A stretch of DNA of 64,000 nucleotides from Bacillota bacterium. GTDB taxonomy: Bacteria > Bacillota > Clostridia > Lachnospirales > Lachnospiraceae. The stretch is taken from positions 22,922 to 86,921 of the forward strand of contig JAEYPP010000003.1 in assembly GCA_023410575.1 (NCBI GenBank), given 5' to 3'. Positions within the stretch are counted from its first letter, which is position 1; every line of letters starts with the position of its first letter. Below the pieces are notes generated by a model. It was not told the DNA's origin and did no database searches. It saw only the letters and a list, made by a program, of their open reading frames with translations. Shown here one piece after another: positions 8,339-17,421 of this stretch. The position numbers were made by a program, and so were the translations under genes.

Positions 8339-9322
8339 ATGGAAAAACAAAGCAAACAAAACCAACCTTTAGTAACACATATTTATACTGCTGATCCTTC
8401 AGCACATGTTTTTAACGGAAAGATATACATCTATCCTTCTCATGACTTAGCTCATGAATGCGAGGATAATGATAACGGTGATCAATATGCAATGGAGGAT
8501 TACCACATCTTATCAATGGATGACATTGATGCTCCTTGCGTTGATAATGGAGAAGCTCTTCACATGAAGAACGTTCCTTGGGTTAGTAAACAGATGTGGG
8601 CACCAGATGCTGCAGAAAAGAATGGAACATATTATTTATTTTTCCCTGCAAGAGACAGTGAAGGTGTTTTTCATATTGGAGTTGCAACAAGTAACAATCC
8701 AGCAGGACCATTTGAACCACAGCCAGATTACATACCAGGAAGCTTTAGTATCGATCCAGCTGTATTAATGGACGATGATGGTACTGGATATATTTATTTT
8801 GGTGGTCTATGGGGTGGCCAGTTAGAAAAATGGCAAAGTGGCTCCTTTAATGCGAATGAATCAGATCCAGACGTGAATGGTCCAGCTCTCGGACCGATGG
8901 TAGCTGTATTGAGTGATGATCTTCTCTCCTTCAAAGAAGGACCTACTGAAATTCAGATATTAGATGAAGAAGGCAATCCATTAAAGGCTGGCGATGAAGA
9001 TCGTCGTTATTTTGAAGGCCCATGGATGCATAAGTACAATGGAAAATATTACTTGTCTTATTCTACAGGAACTACTCATTATATCGTATATGCTATCGGC
9101 GACAGTCCAAAAGGCCCATTTACATATAAGGGAAGAATTCTCCAACCTGTTAATGGTTGGACGACACATCATTCGATTGTAGAATTTAAAGATAAATGGT
9201 ATCTCTTTTATCATGACTGTTCTTTATCTGGAGGAATCAATCACAAACGTTGCGTTAAGTTTACTGAATTAAAATACAATGAAGATGGTACAATTCAAAC
9301 GATTCATCCATATGAAGATTAA
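8339..9322 (+). CDS. Glycoside hydrolase family 43 enzyme (arabinofuranosidase/xylosidase type), cytoplasmic
   Basis: A five-bladed beta-propeller glycosidase of GH43, a family acting on arabinose- or xylose-containing hemicellulose pieces. The three expected acidic residues are recognisable: Asp19 in TADPSAHVF (base), Asp139 in SIDPAVLMDDDG (pKa modulator) and Glu226 in YFEGPWMHK (acid). The 327-residue length is that of a bare catalytic domain, with no carbohydrate-binding module. No signal peptide is present, so it probably works inside the cell on imported oligosaccharides. No transporter or regulator is adjacent. The precise substrate cannot be told. The start is ATG with AAGGAAG upstream. 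Confidence 0.9.
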   Translation: MEKQSKQNQPLVTHIYTADPSAHVFNGKIYIYPSHDLAHECEDNDNGDQYAMEDYHILSMDDIDAPCVDNGEALHMKNVPWVSKQMWAPDAAEKNGTYYLFFPARDSEGVFHIGVATSNNPAGPFEPQPDYIPGSFSIDPAVLMDDDGTGYIYFGGLWGGQLEKWQSGSFNANESDPDVNGPALGPMVAVLSDDLLSFKEGPTEIQILDEEGNPLKAGDEDRRYFEGPWMHKYNGKYYLSYSTGTTHYIVYAIGDSPKGPFTYKGRILQPVNGWTTHHSIVEFKDKWYLFYHDCSLSGGINHKRCVKFTELKYNEDGTIQTIHPYED

Positions 9323-9348
9323 TCGAAAAGATTTATAGAACCGAATAA

Positions 9349-9375
9349 GGAGCTGTTGCTTATGCGACAGCTCCT
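9349..9375 (+). terminator. Hairpin terminator after the GH43 gene
   Basis: GGAGCTGTTGC at 9349-9359 pairs with GCGACAGCTCC at 9364-9374 (one G-T wobble) around a 4-nt loop, followed by TCTTA. It sits 27 nt beyond the GH43 stop, between convergent genes, so it may serve both strands. The T-tract is short. Confidence 0.6.
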
Positions 9376-9450
9376 CTTACATGTAAAATTACGATTACAA
9401 ATATATGTCGATCTTTATGAGTACCTTACTCATAATATATCATAAATCCT

Positions 9451-9870
9451 TTATAAGGAAACGATTACGAATTTTTTTAAAGACTCAGGTAGATCCGATT
9501 CATTGATGGATATACTAATTATAAAATCTACTTGGAATTTAGTTGATATCAAATCAACCTTCTCAATTATATCTGTTATATCTTCGTTGGACTTACAGGC
9601 AATTTTTAAAAAACTATCTAAATAAATCTTTTGTAAATCATGATTACCAGCTATTAAACCACATACAAAACCTAAGAATTCTTTGGGAGTATCTACACAA
9701 TAATCTCTGACATTAATTAAACGAATCCTGTTATTGAGTAAGTACATATTCTTATTACTCTTATCTAGATATACAATATTTCCTTTCACCTGGTTTACGT
9801 CTGCATTTGCTTTGTCAATCAGAATTTTTGTTTTACCTTTTCCTTTTTCGCCTAAAATAATCTGTATCAT
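9451..9870 (-). CDS. Small P-loop protein of unknown function
   Basis: A 139-residue protein starting MIQIILGEKGKGKTK, with Walker A at residues 7-14 (GEKGKGKT). A possible second nucleotide element is DFIISISINESDLPESL near the end. The ATG at 9870 is chosen because GGAGGAG lies just upstream; an upstream in-frame start would bury that site. There is no membrane segment. I recall related short ATP-binding proteins in clostridia, without an assigned role. It lies downstream of the dac gene, separated by 276 nt that contain a hairpin. Confidence 0.7.
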   Translation of the reverse strand: MIQIILGEKGKGKTKILIDKANADVNQVKGNIVYLDKSNKNMYLLNNRIRLINVRDYCVDTPKEFLGFVCGLIAGNHDLQKIYLDSFLKIACKSNEDITDIIEKVDLISTKFQVDFIISISINESDLPESLKKFVIVSL

Positions 9871-9957
9871 CGCAATCTCCTCCTTATAATATGGATAAAA
9901 AGCAATCAATTACATGACACTATTCAGTTACACGGCATTCATATCTATGCAGTATAC

Positions 9958-9983
9958 AAATTTGAAATGTTAATTTCAAATTT
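9958..9983. terminator. Perfect 11-bp AT-rich hairpin, possible terminator of the mre/min/dac operon
   Basis: AAATTTGAAAT at 9958-9968 is perfectly complementary to ATTTCAAATTT at 9973-9983, with loop GTTA. It lies 164 nt past the dac stop on the minus strand. The stem is all A/T except one G-C pair per arm, and the U-tract is better on the plus strand, so terminator activity for the minus operon is uncertain. Confidence 0.4.
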
Positions 9984-10146
9984 TTCTTGAATAGTTATTT
10001 CTTACCTATATTCATTATAATATAATTACTTTTAAAAGACAATCCTTATTTGGAGAATAATTTAATTATTGTACATTAATTTTCAGACATTTTCAGAAAC
10101 ATATTTACCTAATTTAACAAATCTGCACCACATTTTTTGATTGTAA

Positions 10147-11109
10147 TTACTCCATGTTTAACAAAACAGTCAATTGATCATAAAGACTATTCTTACCATT
10201 AGCTTTAAAAACAGCAGAAATGTAAGCTTGCCCATCCTCATTCTTACTGTATAATACAAGACAATCACCTGCATCTAAAGTACTACCCGTTTTTCCACCA
10301 AATACCGTTACTCCTAAAGGAGCTTCTCTCGTTCCAAGTAGAAACATATTAGTATTCTCAAAATTTTCTGTACGTTTTGTACCATCTGCGCTAATAATGT
10401 TCGCCTCATATGATTTTTGCTGGATTATTGTTAAGAACTCATCATACTTCAAACATTCTTTGAAAATAAGATACATGTCATAAGCAGTTGTATAATGATT
10501 CGCATCGTGAAGTCCATGAGTATTTACAAAATGAGTATTTGTCGCACCAATCAATGCTGCTTCTTCATTCATTTTTTTTACAAAGGCTTCCTCCGAATCA
10601 AACATATGCTCAGCAATGGCTATTGCTGCGTCGTTACCTGAATATACAAGAAGGCAATTAAGTAAAGTTTCAATCGTGACAGTATCACCCTTTTTTAGAT
10701 TGCATAGCTTCGCTCCATATACGGTGATTCCAGCGTTATCACTAGAAACAGTAGCAACATCATCTAAATTACCGTATTTTAGAGTCACTAATGCCGTTAA
10801 AAGTTTTGTTGTACTTGCAGGATATATTCTTTCATATACGTTATTTGCATATATTACATCTTGATTAGTATCATTAATCATGAAAGCTGCTTTTGCAGTT
10901 ATCTCACTATTTTCCATAGCATTCTCATCTTCCATGACAACTGCGAGATAATTTGATAAAAAATCAGCGCTTGAAGCGCTTAAAGAAGTATTAATTCCGG
11001 TACTGTTACTAACATCAGAACCGGAATAAGCCATTAATATATCAGATTGTTTCGAGCAGCCAGATAATAATAAAGATGAACATAAGACACTTAATATAAT
11101 CTTCTTCAA
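10147..11109 (-). CDS. dacF: D-alanyl-D-alanine carboxypeptidase (penicillin-binding lipoprotein)
   Basis: A low-molecular-weight PBP (peptidase S11 fold) that trims the terminal D-Ala from peptidoglycan stem peptides outside the cell. Active-site motifs: SxxK at Ser99-Lys102 (STTK), SGN at 157-159 and KTG at 273-275. The N-terminus is a lipoprotein signal with lipobox LLSGC (Cys18), so it is lipid-anchored rather than held by the C-terminal amphipathic helix common in this class. At 320 residues it lacks the C-terminal beta domain of DacA-type enzymes. The start is TTG with a GGTGG site. The symbol is by family resemblance. Confidence 0.88.
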   Translation of the reverse strand: MKKIILSVLCSSLLLSGCSKQSDILMAYSGSDVSNSTGINTSLSASSADFLSNYLAVVMEDENAMENSEITAKAAFMINDTNQDVIYANNVYERIYPASTTKLLTALVTLKYGNLDDVATVSSDNAGITVYGAKLCNLKKGDTVTIETLLNCLLVYSGNDAAIAIAEHMFDSEEAFVKKMNEEAALIGATNTHFVNTHGLHDANHYTTAYDMYLIFKECLKYDEFLTIIQQKSYEANIISADGTKRTENFENTNMFLLGTREAPLGVTVFGGKTGSTLDAGDCLVLYSKNEDGQAYISAVFKANGKNSLYDQLTVLLNME

Positions 11110-11125
11110 TTTAAAACCACCCTTA

Positions 11126-11524
11126 TCAAGACTTAAATATTTCTCTCCAATCTAAATCACCACGATCGAGAGCTTTTACTAATAATTCAGCAGTTGCTAA
11201 ATTTGTTGCCAAAGGTATATTATGTGTATCACATAAATGAACAACTGTAATGATATCAGGTTCATGTGATTTTGGTGTCAACGGATCTCGTAAGAAGATA
11301 ACCATGTCAATCTCATTATGTTCAATCTGAGCCCCCATCTGTTGCTCACCTCCAAGGTGTCCAGCAAGATATTTATGAACATTAAGATTTGTTACCTCTT
11401 CAATTAGTCGACCTGTTGTACCAGTTGCATAAAGTTGATGTTTTGCCAAAATACCACGATACGCAATACAGAAGTTTTGCATTAGTTTTTTCTTTGCATC
11501 ATGAGCAATCATCCCAATATTCAC
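11126..11524 (-). CDS. mgsA: Methylglyoxal synthase, with Glu at the usual catalytic Asp
   Basis: MgsA converts dihydroxyacetone phosphate to methylglyoxal and phosphate, a bypass that relieves phosphate limitation. The family motifs are present: AHDAKK (His8), YATGTTG (33-38), FLRDPL (Asp80) and SHEPD (Asp90). The motif GGDQQ, whose Asp is the catalytic base in E. coli (Asp71), reads GGEQQ here (Glu60). The 132-residue length is within the family range. The start is GTG with a strong GAGGAGG site. It follows rodA by 59 nt and precedes dac by 16 nt. Function is likely but the substitution leaves activity open. Confidence 0.88.
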   Translation of the reverse strand: MNIGMIAHDAKKKLMQNFCIAYRGILAKHQLYATGTTGRLIEEVTNLNVHKYLAGHLGGEQQMGAQIEHNEIDMVIFLRDPLTPKSHEPDIITVVHLCDTHNIPLATNLATAELLVKALDRGDLDWREIFKS

Positions 11525-11583
11525 TGTACTACCTCCTCTTCATTATTTATAACAAATAAGACAATGTTTTGACTTATCTTGTT

Positions 11584-12735
11584 TTATAACGACAATTCTT
11601 CCTTTTTCGGAATCATTCTGTCGTTTTGTAAACTTACATTTAATAAAACGCCTACCATTATCATATTACCCATAAGAGCACTTAATCCTGAACTAACAAA
11701 TGGTAAAGGAATTCCCGTGTTTGGTAATAGTGAAGTTACAACCCCAATATTTACAAAAATCTGAAACATTACAAGAGATCCAATCCCGGATGCAATCATC
11801 ATTCCTAGAAAATCTTTCGCATGTTTTGCAATGCGAAATGCTTTATAAACAAATAGTGCTAATAAGAATATAACTACTAAACTTCCAATAAAACCAAAAG
11901 CCTCAGCAATTGCAGTAAAGATAAAGTCACTTTCTACAACAGGAACAAGACCTGAACGTAAGGATGCAGTATCATCTGACAACAATTTACCAGTCATACC
12001 ACCAGAGATTATTGCTTTTGCGGCATTCGATTGCTGATATGTTAAATCTGGATACAGATCCGGATAACGCATTGCGAGAATTCGTCTCTGCTGATAGAAA
12101 CTCAATAAAACCTGATACGGTTGTTGTACATACCAAAATAATGCTACGAATGATGGTATTGCGATTGCGATGGAAGGAAGTATTATCTTATAGCTTAAGC
12201 CTGCAACGAAAAGCATCGCGATGAATGTAGCAACCAATACAATTGATGTTGATAAATCTGTTTGGATAAAAATCAAACCTGCAGGCATTGCAATTAAGAC
12301 TAGCGATAATAAAAGAATACTTAATTTATTAACCTGCCGGCGCATTAAGTCAAAGAATTTTGCAAAAAACAGTATCAGTATAATTTTTGTAAACTCTGAT
12401 GGCTGTAGTTCTTGACTAGTTCCAGGAATTAATATCCATCGCTTGGCATCATAATGAGCTTTACCTAGAGGAGAAAACTTTACAATTACAAGCAGTATAA
12501 GATTAATGATATATAACGGTATATAGAATTTACATATAAAGTGATAATCAATTAATGAGATAATGATAGCCATTGTAATAAAAACTATATATCCTAATAC
12601 CTGTTTTTCAAACTGTCTTTCATTAGCATCCTGGAGTTGTTGAATTAATATCATACCAATACTGCCTAGTATTATAATTACTCCAAGTAATGAAACATTA
12701 TAGTGCTTTAAATCGTAATTTTTAAGTTTAAACAT
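11584..12735 (-). CDS. rodA: RodA, SEDS-family peptidoglycan glycosyltransferase
   Basis: RodA polymerises lipid II into glycan strands for cell elongation with its partner PBP2, encoded upstream in the same operon. Ten or so membrane segments cover the 383 residues. The conserved SEDS end LLPNTGIPLPFVSSGLSALM is present. The location with mreBCD and the PBP2 gene argues for RodA over FtsW. The start is ATG with GAAGAGG; it follows minE by 12 nt. An imperfect inverted repeat just past the stop (about 11549-11583) might attenuate transcription into mgsA. Confidence 0.93.
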   Translation of the reverse strand: MFKLKNYDLKHYNVSLLGVIIILGSIGMILIQQLQDANERQFEKQVLGYIVFITMAIIISLIDYHFICKFYIPLYIINLILLVIVKFSPLGKAHYDAKRWILIPGTSQELQPSEFTKIILILFFAKFFDLMRRQVNKLSILLLSLVLIAMPAGLIFIQTDLSTSIVLVATFIAMLFVAGLSYKIILPSIAIAIPSFVALFWYVQQPYQVLLSFYQQRRILAMRYPDLYPDLTYQQSNAAKAIISGGMTGKLLSDDTASLRSGLVPVVESDFIFTAIAEAFGFIGSLVVIFLLALFVYKAFRIAKHAKDFLGMMIASGIGSLVMFQIFVNIGVVTSLLPNTGIPLPFVSSGLSALMGNMIMVGVLLNVSLQNDRMIPKKEELSL

Positions 12736-12747
12736 GAATCCTCTTCC

Positions 12748-13020
12748 TTACCTAGTGTGTCTTAGATCCTTTATTGGGATATTAGCAAATAATGCTGGTA
12801 CATTCCCATTATTTCCTTCTGACTCTGTTTGAGTAATCTTGATATCCAAACCTTCTTGATCAATAACAACATATTTTGAAATCACTGCAATAATATCATT
12901 CTTTATTTGTTCCATAATCTCTGGGGAACAACCTGCACGATCAGATACTAAAACAAGTTTTAATCGATCCTTTGCCACATTGCCGGATGCTTTTTTTTTG
13001 AAAAAATCCATAAATGCCAT
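12748..13020 (-). CDS. minE: MinE, topological factor of the Min system
   Basis: A 90-residue protein. The N-terminal membrane-targeting segment is AFMDFFKKKA; the MinD-activating region follows (AKDRLKLVLVSDRAG); and the dimer domain spans about 35-85. MinE stimulates the MinD ATPase and drives pole-to-pole oscillation that restricts FtsZ rings to midcell. Its codons 6-11 contain runs of nine A and six T on the coding strand, a potential slippage site. It follows minD by 15 nt. Confidence 0.93.
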   Translation of the reverse strand: MAFMDFFKKKASGNVAKDRLKLVLVSDRAGCSPEIMEQIKNDIIAVISKYVVIDQEGLDIKITQTESEGNNGNVPALFANIPIKDLRHTR

Positions 13021-13035
13021 ACTGTTCTCCCCTCC

Positions 13036-13818
13036 TTAGTTTTTCTTAAATAATCTGCTGAAAAAGCCTTGCTTACCATTAAGGTCAAGATATGGAACAT
13101 CCTCTCCAATTATTCTATGGCAAATGTTCATATACGCTTTACCAGCTAATGAATCATTACCAACAAGAGGCTCGCCCTGATTCGTTGAAATTACAATATT
13201 CTCATCATCAGGAACGATTCCTATCAAATCGATAGCTAAAATTTCTACTACATCTTCACTTGACATCATGTCCCCACGTTTTACCATATCCATGCGAAGA
13301 CGGTTTACAATCAAATGGGTTTGCTTCATTTCATTCGCTTCAAGAAGACCGATAATGCGATCTGCATCTCTTACGGCACTAACCTCAGGTGTAGTTACTA
13401 CTAATGCTCTGTCAGCACCCGCAATTGCATTCTGAAATCCTTGTTCAATTCCTGCTGGACAGTCCATCAATATGTAATCAAATTCAGCTTTTAACTCTTC
13501 TGCTAATTTCTTCATCTGTTCTGGTGTTACAGATGCTTTATCTCTAGTTTGTGCGGATGGTAATAAATAAAGATTTGGATAACGTTTATCCTTAATTAAC
13601 GCTTGTTTAATTCTGCAATTTCCCTCAATAACATCTACCAGATTATAAACAATTCGATTTTCAAGACCCATTACTACATCTAAGTTTCGAAGCCCTATAT
13701 CTGTATCAATCAGTACTACTTTTTTATCAAGTTTTGCTAATCCTGTTCCAACGTTTGCCGTCGTAGTTGTTTTACCAACACCACCTTTACCAGATGTGAT
13801 AACGATTACTTCTCCCAT
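13036..13818 (-). CDS. minD: MinD, septum-site-determining ATPase
   Basis: A ParA/MinD-class ATPase with the deviant Walker A motif KGGVGKTT at residues 11-18 (signature Lys11), LIDTDIGLRNLD, and the switch region FDYILMDCPAG. The C-terminus (KQGFFSRLFKKN) is the amphipathic membrane-binding helix used for ATP-dependent membrane cycling. It partners with MinC and MinE encoded on either side. The length of 260 residues is standard. The start is ATG with a GGAGG site; 83 nt separate it from minC. Confidence 0.96.
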   Translation of the reverse strand: MGEVIVITSGKGGVGKTTTTANVGTGLAKLDKKVVLIDTDIGLRNLDVVMGLENRIVYNLVDVIEGNCRIKQALIKDKRYPNLYLLPSAQTRDKASVTPEQMKKLAEELKAEFDYILMDCPAGIEQGFQNAIAGADRALVVTTPEVSAVRDADRIIGLLEANEMKQTHLIVNRLRMDMVKRGDMMSSEDVVEILAIDLIGIVPDDENIVISTNQGEPLVGNDSLAGKAYMNICHRIIGEDVPYLDLNGKQGFFSRLFKKN

Positions 13819-13901
13819 TACGTTTCCTCCAAACTTTTGTTATATACAAGATGAGAAAGCATTCTAACTCATTTTGTAAGAATTATTACACAAACCACTA
13901 A

Positions 13902-14567
13902 TTATAATCTTATATCATTTATAGTTTTTTTGTTAAGTGGTTCAATGTAAATATTTCCTTCCTCTAAGAAAGCAATCTTTGCTTCTTTTTGTTCTTCTTT
14001 GTCCGGATGATCAGGTGCTCTTGCTATTGTATCTGCAATTCTTATCTGACCTGGATTCATGTCTAGAGCTAAAACAAATGAATTAGTATTCCCCGTTGCC
14101 CCAGCAAAAACGGTACCCTTTAAAGCTCCAAGGACAATTATATTGCCCTTGGAAACAATACTGGCTCCAGGATTTACATCACCAATTACAATTACACTTG
14201 TTTCGGTCTCTAATATCTGTCCAGAACGTAGATTGCCTTTATAAAATTGTCCTGTTGTGTTGGACAACTCCATCAACTTATCATCTAATGCCTTTTTAAA
14301 TACTTTGTCCTTTTCTTCATCGAAGTCTACAATGCAAACAACATGCAAATCAGAATTTTCTGAGATAGTATTTAAAATTTCTCTTTGCTCTTCATCTGTT
14401 AATTTACGGCCCTCAAAACTAATTGCCATCTGAGCATTACCTAAAAACTTAGCAGATTCTTTGAATTTTTGAGCAATTTCTTGCTTTAGATCATCAAATC
14501 CAATCTTTGCATCAAGAACAACAACAATACCATGTTTGTTCCCTTTAATCATTACTGAGTTATTCAT
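13902..14567 (-). CDS. minC: MinC, septum-site-determining FtsZ inhibitor
   Basis: MinC blocks FtsZ polymer assembly away from midcell. The N-terminal FtsZ-binding domain spans about 1-100. The C-terminal beta-helix, which binds MinD, spans about 115-215 and shows the glycine-spaced pattern RSGQILETETSVIVIGDVNP, GNIIVLGALKGTVFAGA and DMNPGQIRIADTIAR. A 221-residue length is typical. The start is ATG with GAGGG; it lies 22 nt after mrdA. Confidence 0.94.
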   Translation of the reverse strand: MNNSVMIKGNKHGIVVVLDAKIGFDDLKQEIAQKFKESAKFLGNAQMAISFEGRKLTDEEQREILNTISENSDLHVVCIVDFDEEKDKVFKKALDDKLMELSNTTGQFYKGNLRSGQILETETSVIVIGDVNPGASIVSKGNIIVLGALKGTVFAGATGNTNSFVLALDMNPGQIRIADTIARAPDHPDKEEQKEAKIAFLEEGNIYIEPLNKKTINDIRL

Positions 14568-14589
14568 GCAAACACCCTCTATTCAAGTA

Positions 14590-17421
14590 TTAGTCAGAAA
14601 CTGTAATATTGGTAGCAGTTCCTGCTGTCGCATTACCACTTAATAAATCTTCAGCAGCCTCACCATTGAAGTAATAACCTAATACTTCGCGTCCCATCTT
14701 TGCTGCATTTGCTGAGCTATATCCATTTGGGATGACACAAGTCATGCTAATCTCAGGATTCTCATAAGGTGCATAAGCAACAAAAAGAGCATGGTTTGGA
14801 TGATTCTTATCAACCTGAGCGGTACCTGTTTTACCTGCTACGGTCACACCTAATGTACCATACAATCGATCTAAGCTGTTTGCTGAAGAATTAACTACTA
14901 GATACATACCTCTTTGAACAGCATTCCATTCAGCGTCGGAAAATTGTGTGATTTCATTACGAATCGTGGCTTCATTATTATAAACCAAATTACCATCAAT
15001 ATCATTTACTTTGTCTACCAAGGTATAATTAAAGCATGTACCGCGATTGGCTATTGTTGTAACATATCGAGATATTTGTACTGGTGCAAAATTATGAAAG
15101 TAACCAATGGAAGTTCGAACTGCATCCTTATTGGATATCTGAGGCTTAGCTTCTTCGATTTCAACCCCAGAAACTTCATCTAAACCGAACATTGATGCAT
15201 ACTTTTGTATTGTTGCAATACCATTAGCATCTCTGAACGTACCATCTGCACCTTTCATAAGTCGATATCCAATATCATAGAAAAAGTAGTTGCAAGAATG
15301 CTGTATAGCACCTGTAACATCTAATCTACCATGTCCACCGGCTTTCCAACAGGATGGAGAAGGAACTATTTCCTTAAAAGTAACATAATCCCTAATCTTT
15401 GTTCCAACATCAATTTTATTCTCACCTAGTCCAATCAAAGCAGATAACGGCTTAAATGTAGAACCTGTTGTGGTTTTTTGACTAGTTGGTCGATTCAATA
15501 ATGGTGTAGCACTGTCATTTAGTAGTTTTTGATAATAATTCCAATCAATCTTATTCGCAAGATAGTTGTTATCATAAGAAGGATAAGTTACAAGTGCAAG
15601 TACATCTCCCGTCTTAACATCAGTGATAACAACAGAACCGCTACATGGCTCTAACGCTAACTGTCCTGGAGTAATCTCTAAATTAGTTAGTTTCTTAATC
15701 ATAAAGTCATATGCAGATATTCTTCCACTTGATAGATTGGATATATCATTCTCATTATATTCTAACACATCTTGTTCGAATAATAAAAGACAAATTTCTC
15801 TTCCTGATAAATTTCTTGAAAAAATTAATGTTCGATATACTTTCTTTTCAAACGAATCATTATCGACAAGGCTTGCCATAACTTTTTCAACTAGAATATG
15901 ATAAATTTCTTCTGTATCAAGATACGTTGTAATACCGAGTTGTTCTAAATCAATCCAGTTTTGTGTAATCGCATATTGAAGGTATTCACTCAAGCTTATT
16001 TTACTATTTTTGTAAGCTAAATACGTTGCATCATTTTTATCAACCAATGAACTTAGAATAGTCTTATCGTTGACTAAATTAGCATAAACATACTCAAGAT
16101 ATTCTTGCATCTCTTCTCCAGCAGCAACATTAGTCACCTTATTGTTAACATCAAGTAAGGTTTTAAGTCTAGAAAATATGGCAGCTCGTTTCTCAAGAAA
16201 TCTTTGATAAACAGACCGTTCTAAATCCGTTGCATCAGGAGCACGAAATTGAGATAAATCAATAATATTATTGTTAATTAATGCATTATAAACTTCGTAG
16301 ATTGGAATTTTAATTCCGGATGCTTTTTCACCTTTTGTTCCATAATCTAAACTTGGCACAATCTTAGAAATTAGTACTTCGGCTATGTTTTTCTCTAAAA
16401 TATGATAAGTAGCAACTTGCAAATCTCGATCAATTGTTAAGTATACATCATTACCAACCTTAGGTTCTTTTGTGATGTTCACTGCAACTTCTCTATTGTT
16501 TTCATTCACAGTAACAGATTCTACCCCTTTAACTCCAGCGAGGTATTGTTCCATCTCTTTTTCAATTCCTATTTTACCAACAACATCAGTTGAACTGTAG
16601 GTTTCATTCAATGTTTCTAACTCTTTTGAGTTGATTAAACCAGTGTAACCAATAATATGTGCAAAATAAACGCTATCATTATAGACACGTGAAGTTTCTA
16701 ATTTTACTTCAACCCCTGGTAATTCGGCTAAATTTTCTTTTACTGCAGCAACAGTACGAGTATCAATATTGGAAGCTAATGTAAACTGAGTATATCTTGG
16801 AACTGTATTAAATAAGGTAAAACGGACAATCATAATTTTTAATGCTTCCTCTAGTGTGTAATCATCGCTGATTTGAAACATTACACCAACTTCCTTATTA
16901 CCATAACGTAAGAAATCAAACACTTGCTGTGGCGTTGAATTCAATTGCTCTGTTGAAAGCTGGTTTACGTTTGATTTACAATACGCTTCTTTTAAAAAAC
17001 GTTTCAATGCAGTCCCTTCCACATTAAATACAAGTTGTCCATGTTGATCTAATTCAATACCAAAATTAAGCTCTAAAGGGTATCCATAACTTTCAAGTAG
17101 TTTAATTAACTTATGAATCATTGCGTTTTTTTCTTCATTCGTTGTTAATGATGCAGAATCACACATTACAACAGAATGACTAGAAACATTATACGCTAAC
17201 ACCTTACCATTTCGATCCCTGATTAGCCCTCTTGTGCTTTTAATTGGCCTTTCTTCGACATTATAATACTCCTCTTGTGTACTATTAATCGAATTACTAA
17301 CAATTTGCATCTGAAATAATCGATTTACTAAAATGCCAAACATTATGATAAATATAGTACCAAGTGGAATTAATCTGGAAGAGAATAATTTCTTTAGTCT
17401 ATCAATAAAATCATCTAACAC
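14590..17421 (-). CDS. mrdA: PBP2, class B penicillin-binding protein with a large insertion
   Basis: The transpeptidase partner of RodA in elongation. One membrane helix (about 16-36) precedes the pedestal domain (about 55-330) and the transpeptidase domain. Catalytic motifs are SxxK at Ser654-Lys657 (STFK), SxN at 709-711 (SCN) and KTG at 864-866. At 943 residues it is far longer than E. coli PBP2 (about 630). About 240 residues (350-590), helical and charged, separate the pedestal from the transpeptidase core. The start is GTG, overlapping the mreD stop by one base, with AAGGAGG upstream. A Ser/Thr/Ala-rich tail follows the catalytic domain. Confidence 0.93.
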   Translation of the reverse strand: MLDDFIDRLKKLFSSRLIPLGTIFIIMFGILVNRLFQMQIVSNSINSTQEEYYNVEERPIKSTRGLIRDRNGKVLAYNVSSHSVVMCDSASLTTNEEKNAMIHKLIKLLESYGYPLELNFGIELDQHGQLVFNVEGTALKRFLKEAYCKSNVNQLSTEQLNSTPQQVFDFLRYGNKEVGVMFQISDDYTLEEALKIMIVRFTLFNTVPRYTQFTLASNIDTRTVAAVKENLAELPGVEVKLETSRVYNDSVYFAHIIGYTGLINSKELETLNETYSSTDVVGKIGIEKEMEQYLAGVKGVESVTVNENNREVAVNITKEPKVGNDVYLTIDRDLQVATYHILEKNIAEVLISKIVPSLDYGTKGEKASGIKIPIYEVYNALINNNIIDLSQFRAPDATDLERSVYQRFLEKRAAIFSRLKTLLDVNNKVTNVAAGEEMQEYLEYVYANLVNDKTILSSLVDKNDATYLAYKNSKISLSEYLQYAITQNWIDLEQLGITTYLDTEEIYHILVEKVMASLVDNDSFEKKVYRTLIFSRNLSGREICLLLFEQDVLEYNENDISNLSSGRISAYDFMIKKLTNLEITPGQLALEPCSGSVVITDVKTGDVLALVTYPSYDNNYLANKIDWNYYQKLLNDSATPLLNRPTSQKTTTGSTFKPLSALIGLGENKIDVGTKIRDYVTFKEIVPSPSCWKAGGHGRLDVTGAIQHSCNYFFYDIGYRLMKGADGTFRDANGIATIQKYASMFGLDEVSGVEIEEAKPQISNKDAVRTSIGYFHNFAPVQISRYVTTIANRGTCFNYTLVDKVNDIDGNLVYNNEATIRNEITQFSDAEWNAVQRGMYLVVNSSANSLDRLYGTLGVTVAGKTGTAQVDKNHPNHALFVAYAPYENPEISMTCVIPNGYSSANAAKMGREVLGYYFNGEAAEDLLSGNATAGTATNITVSD

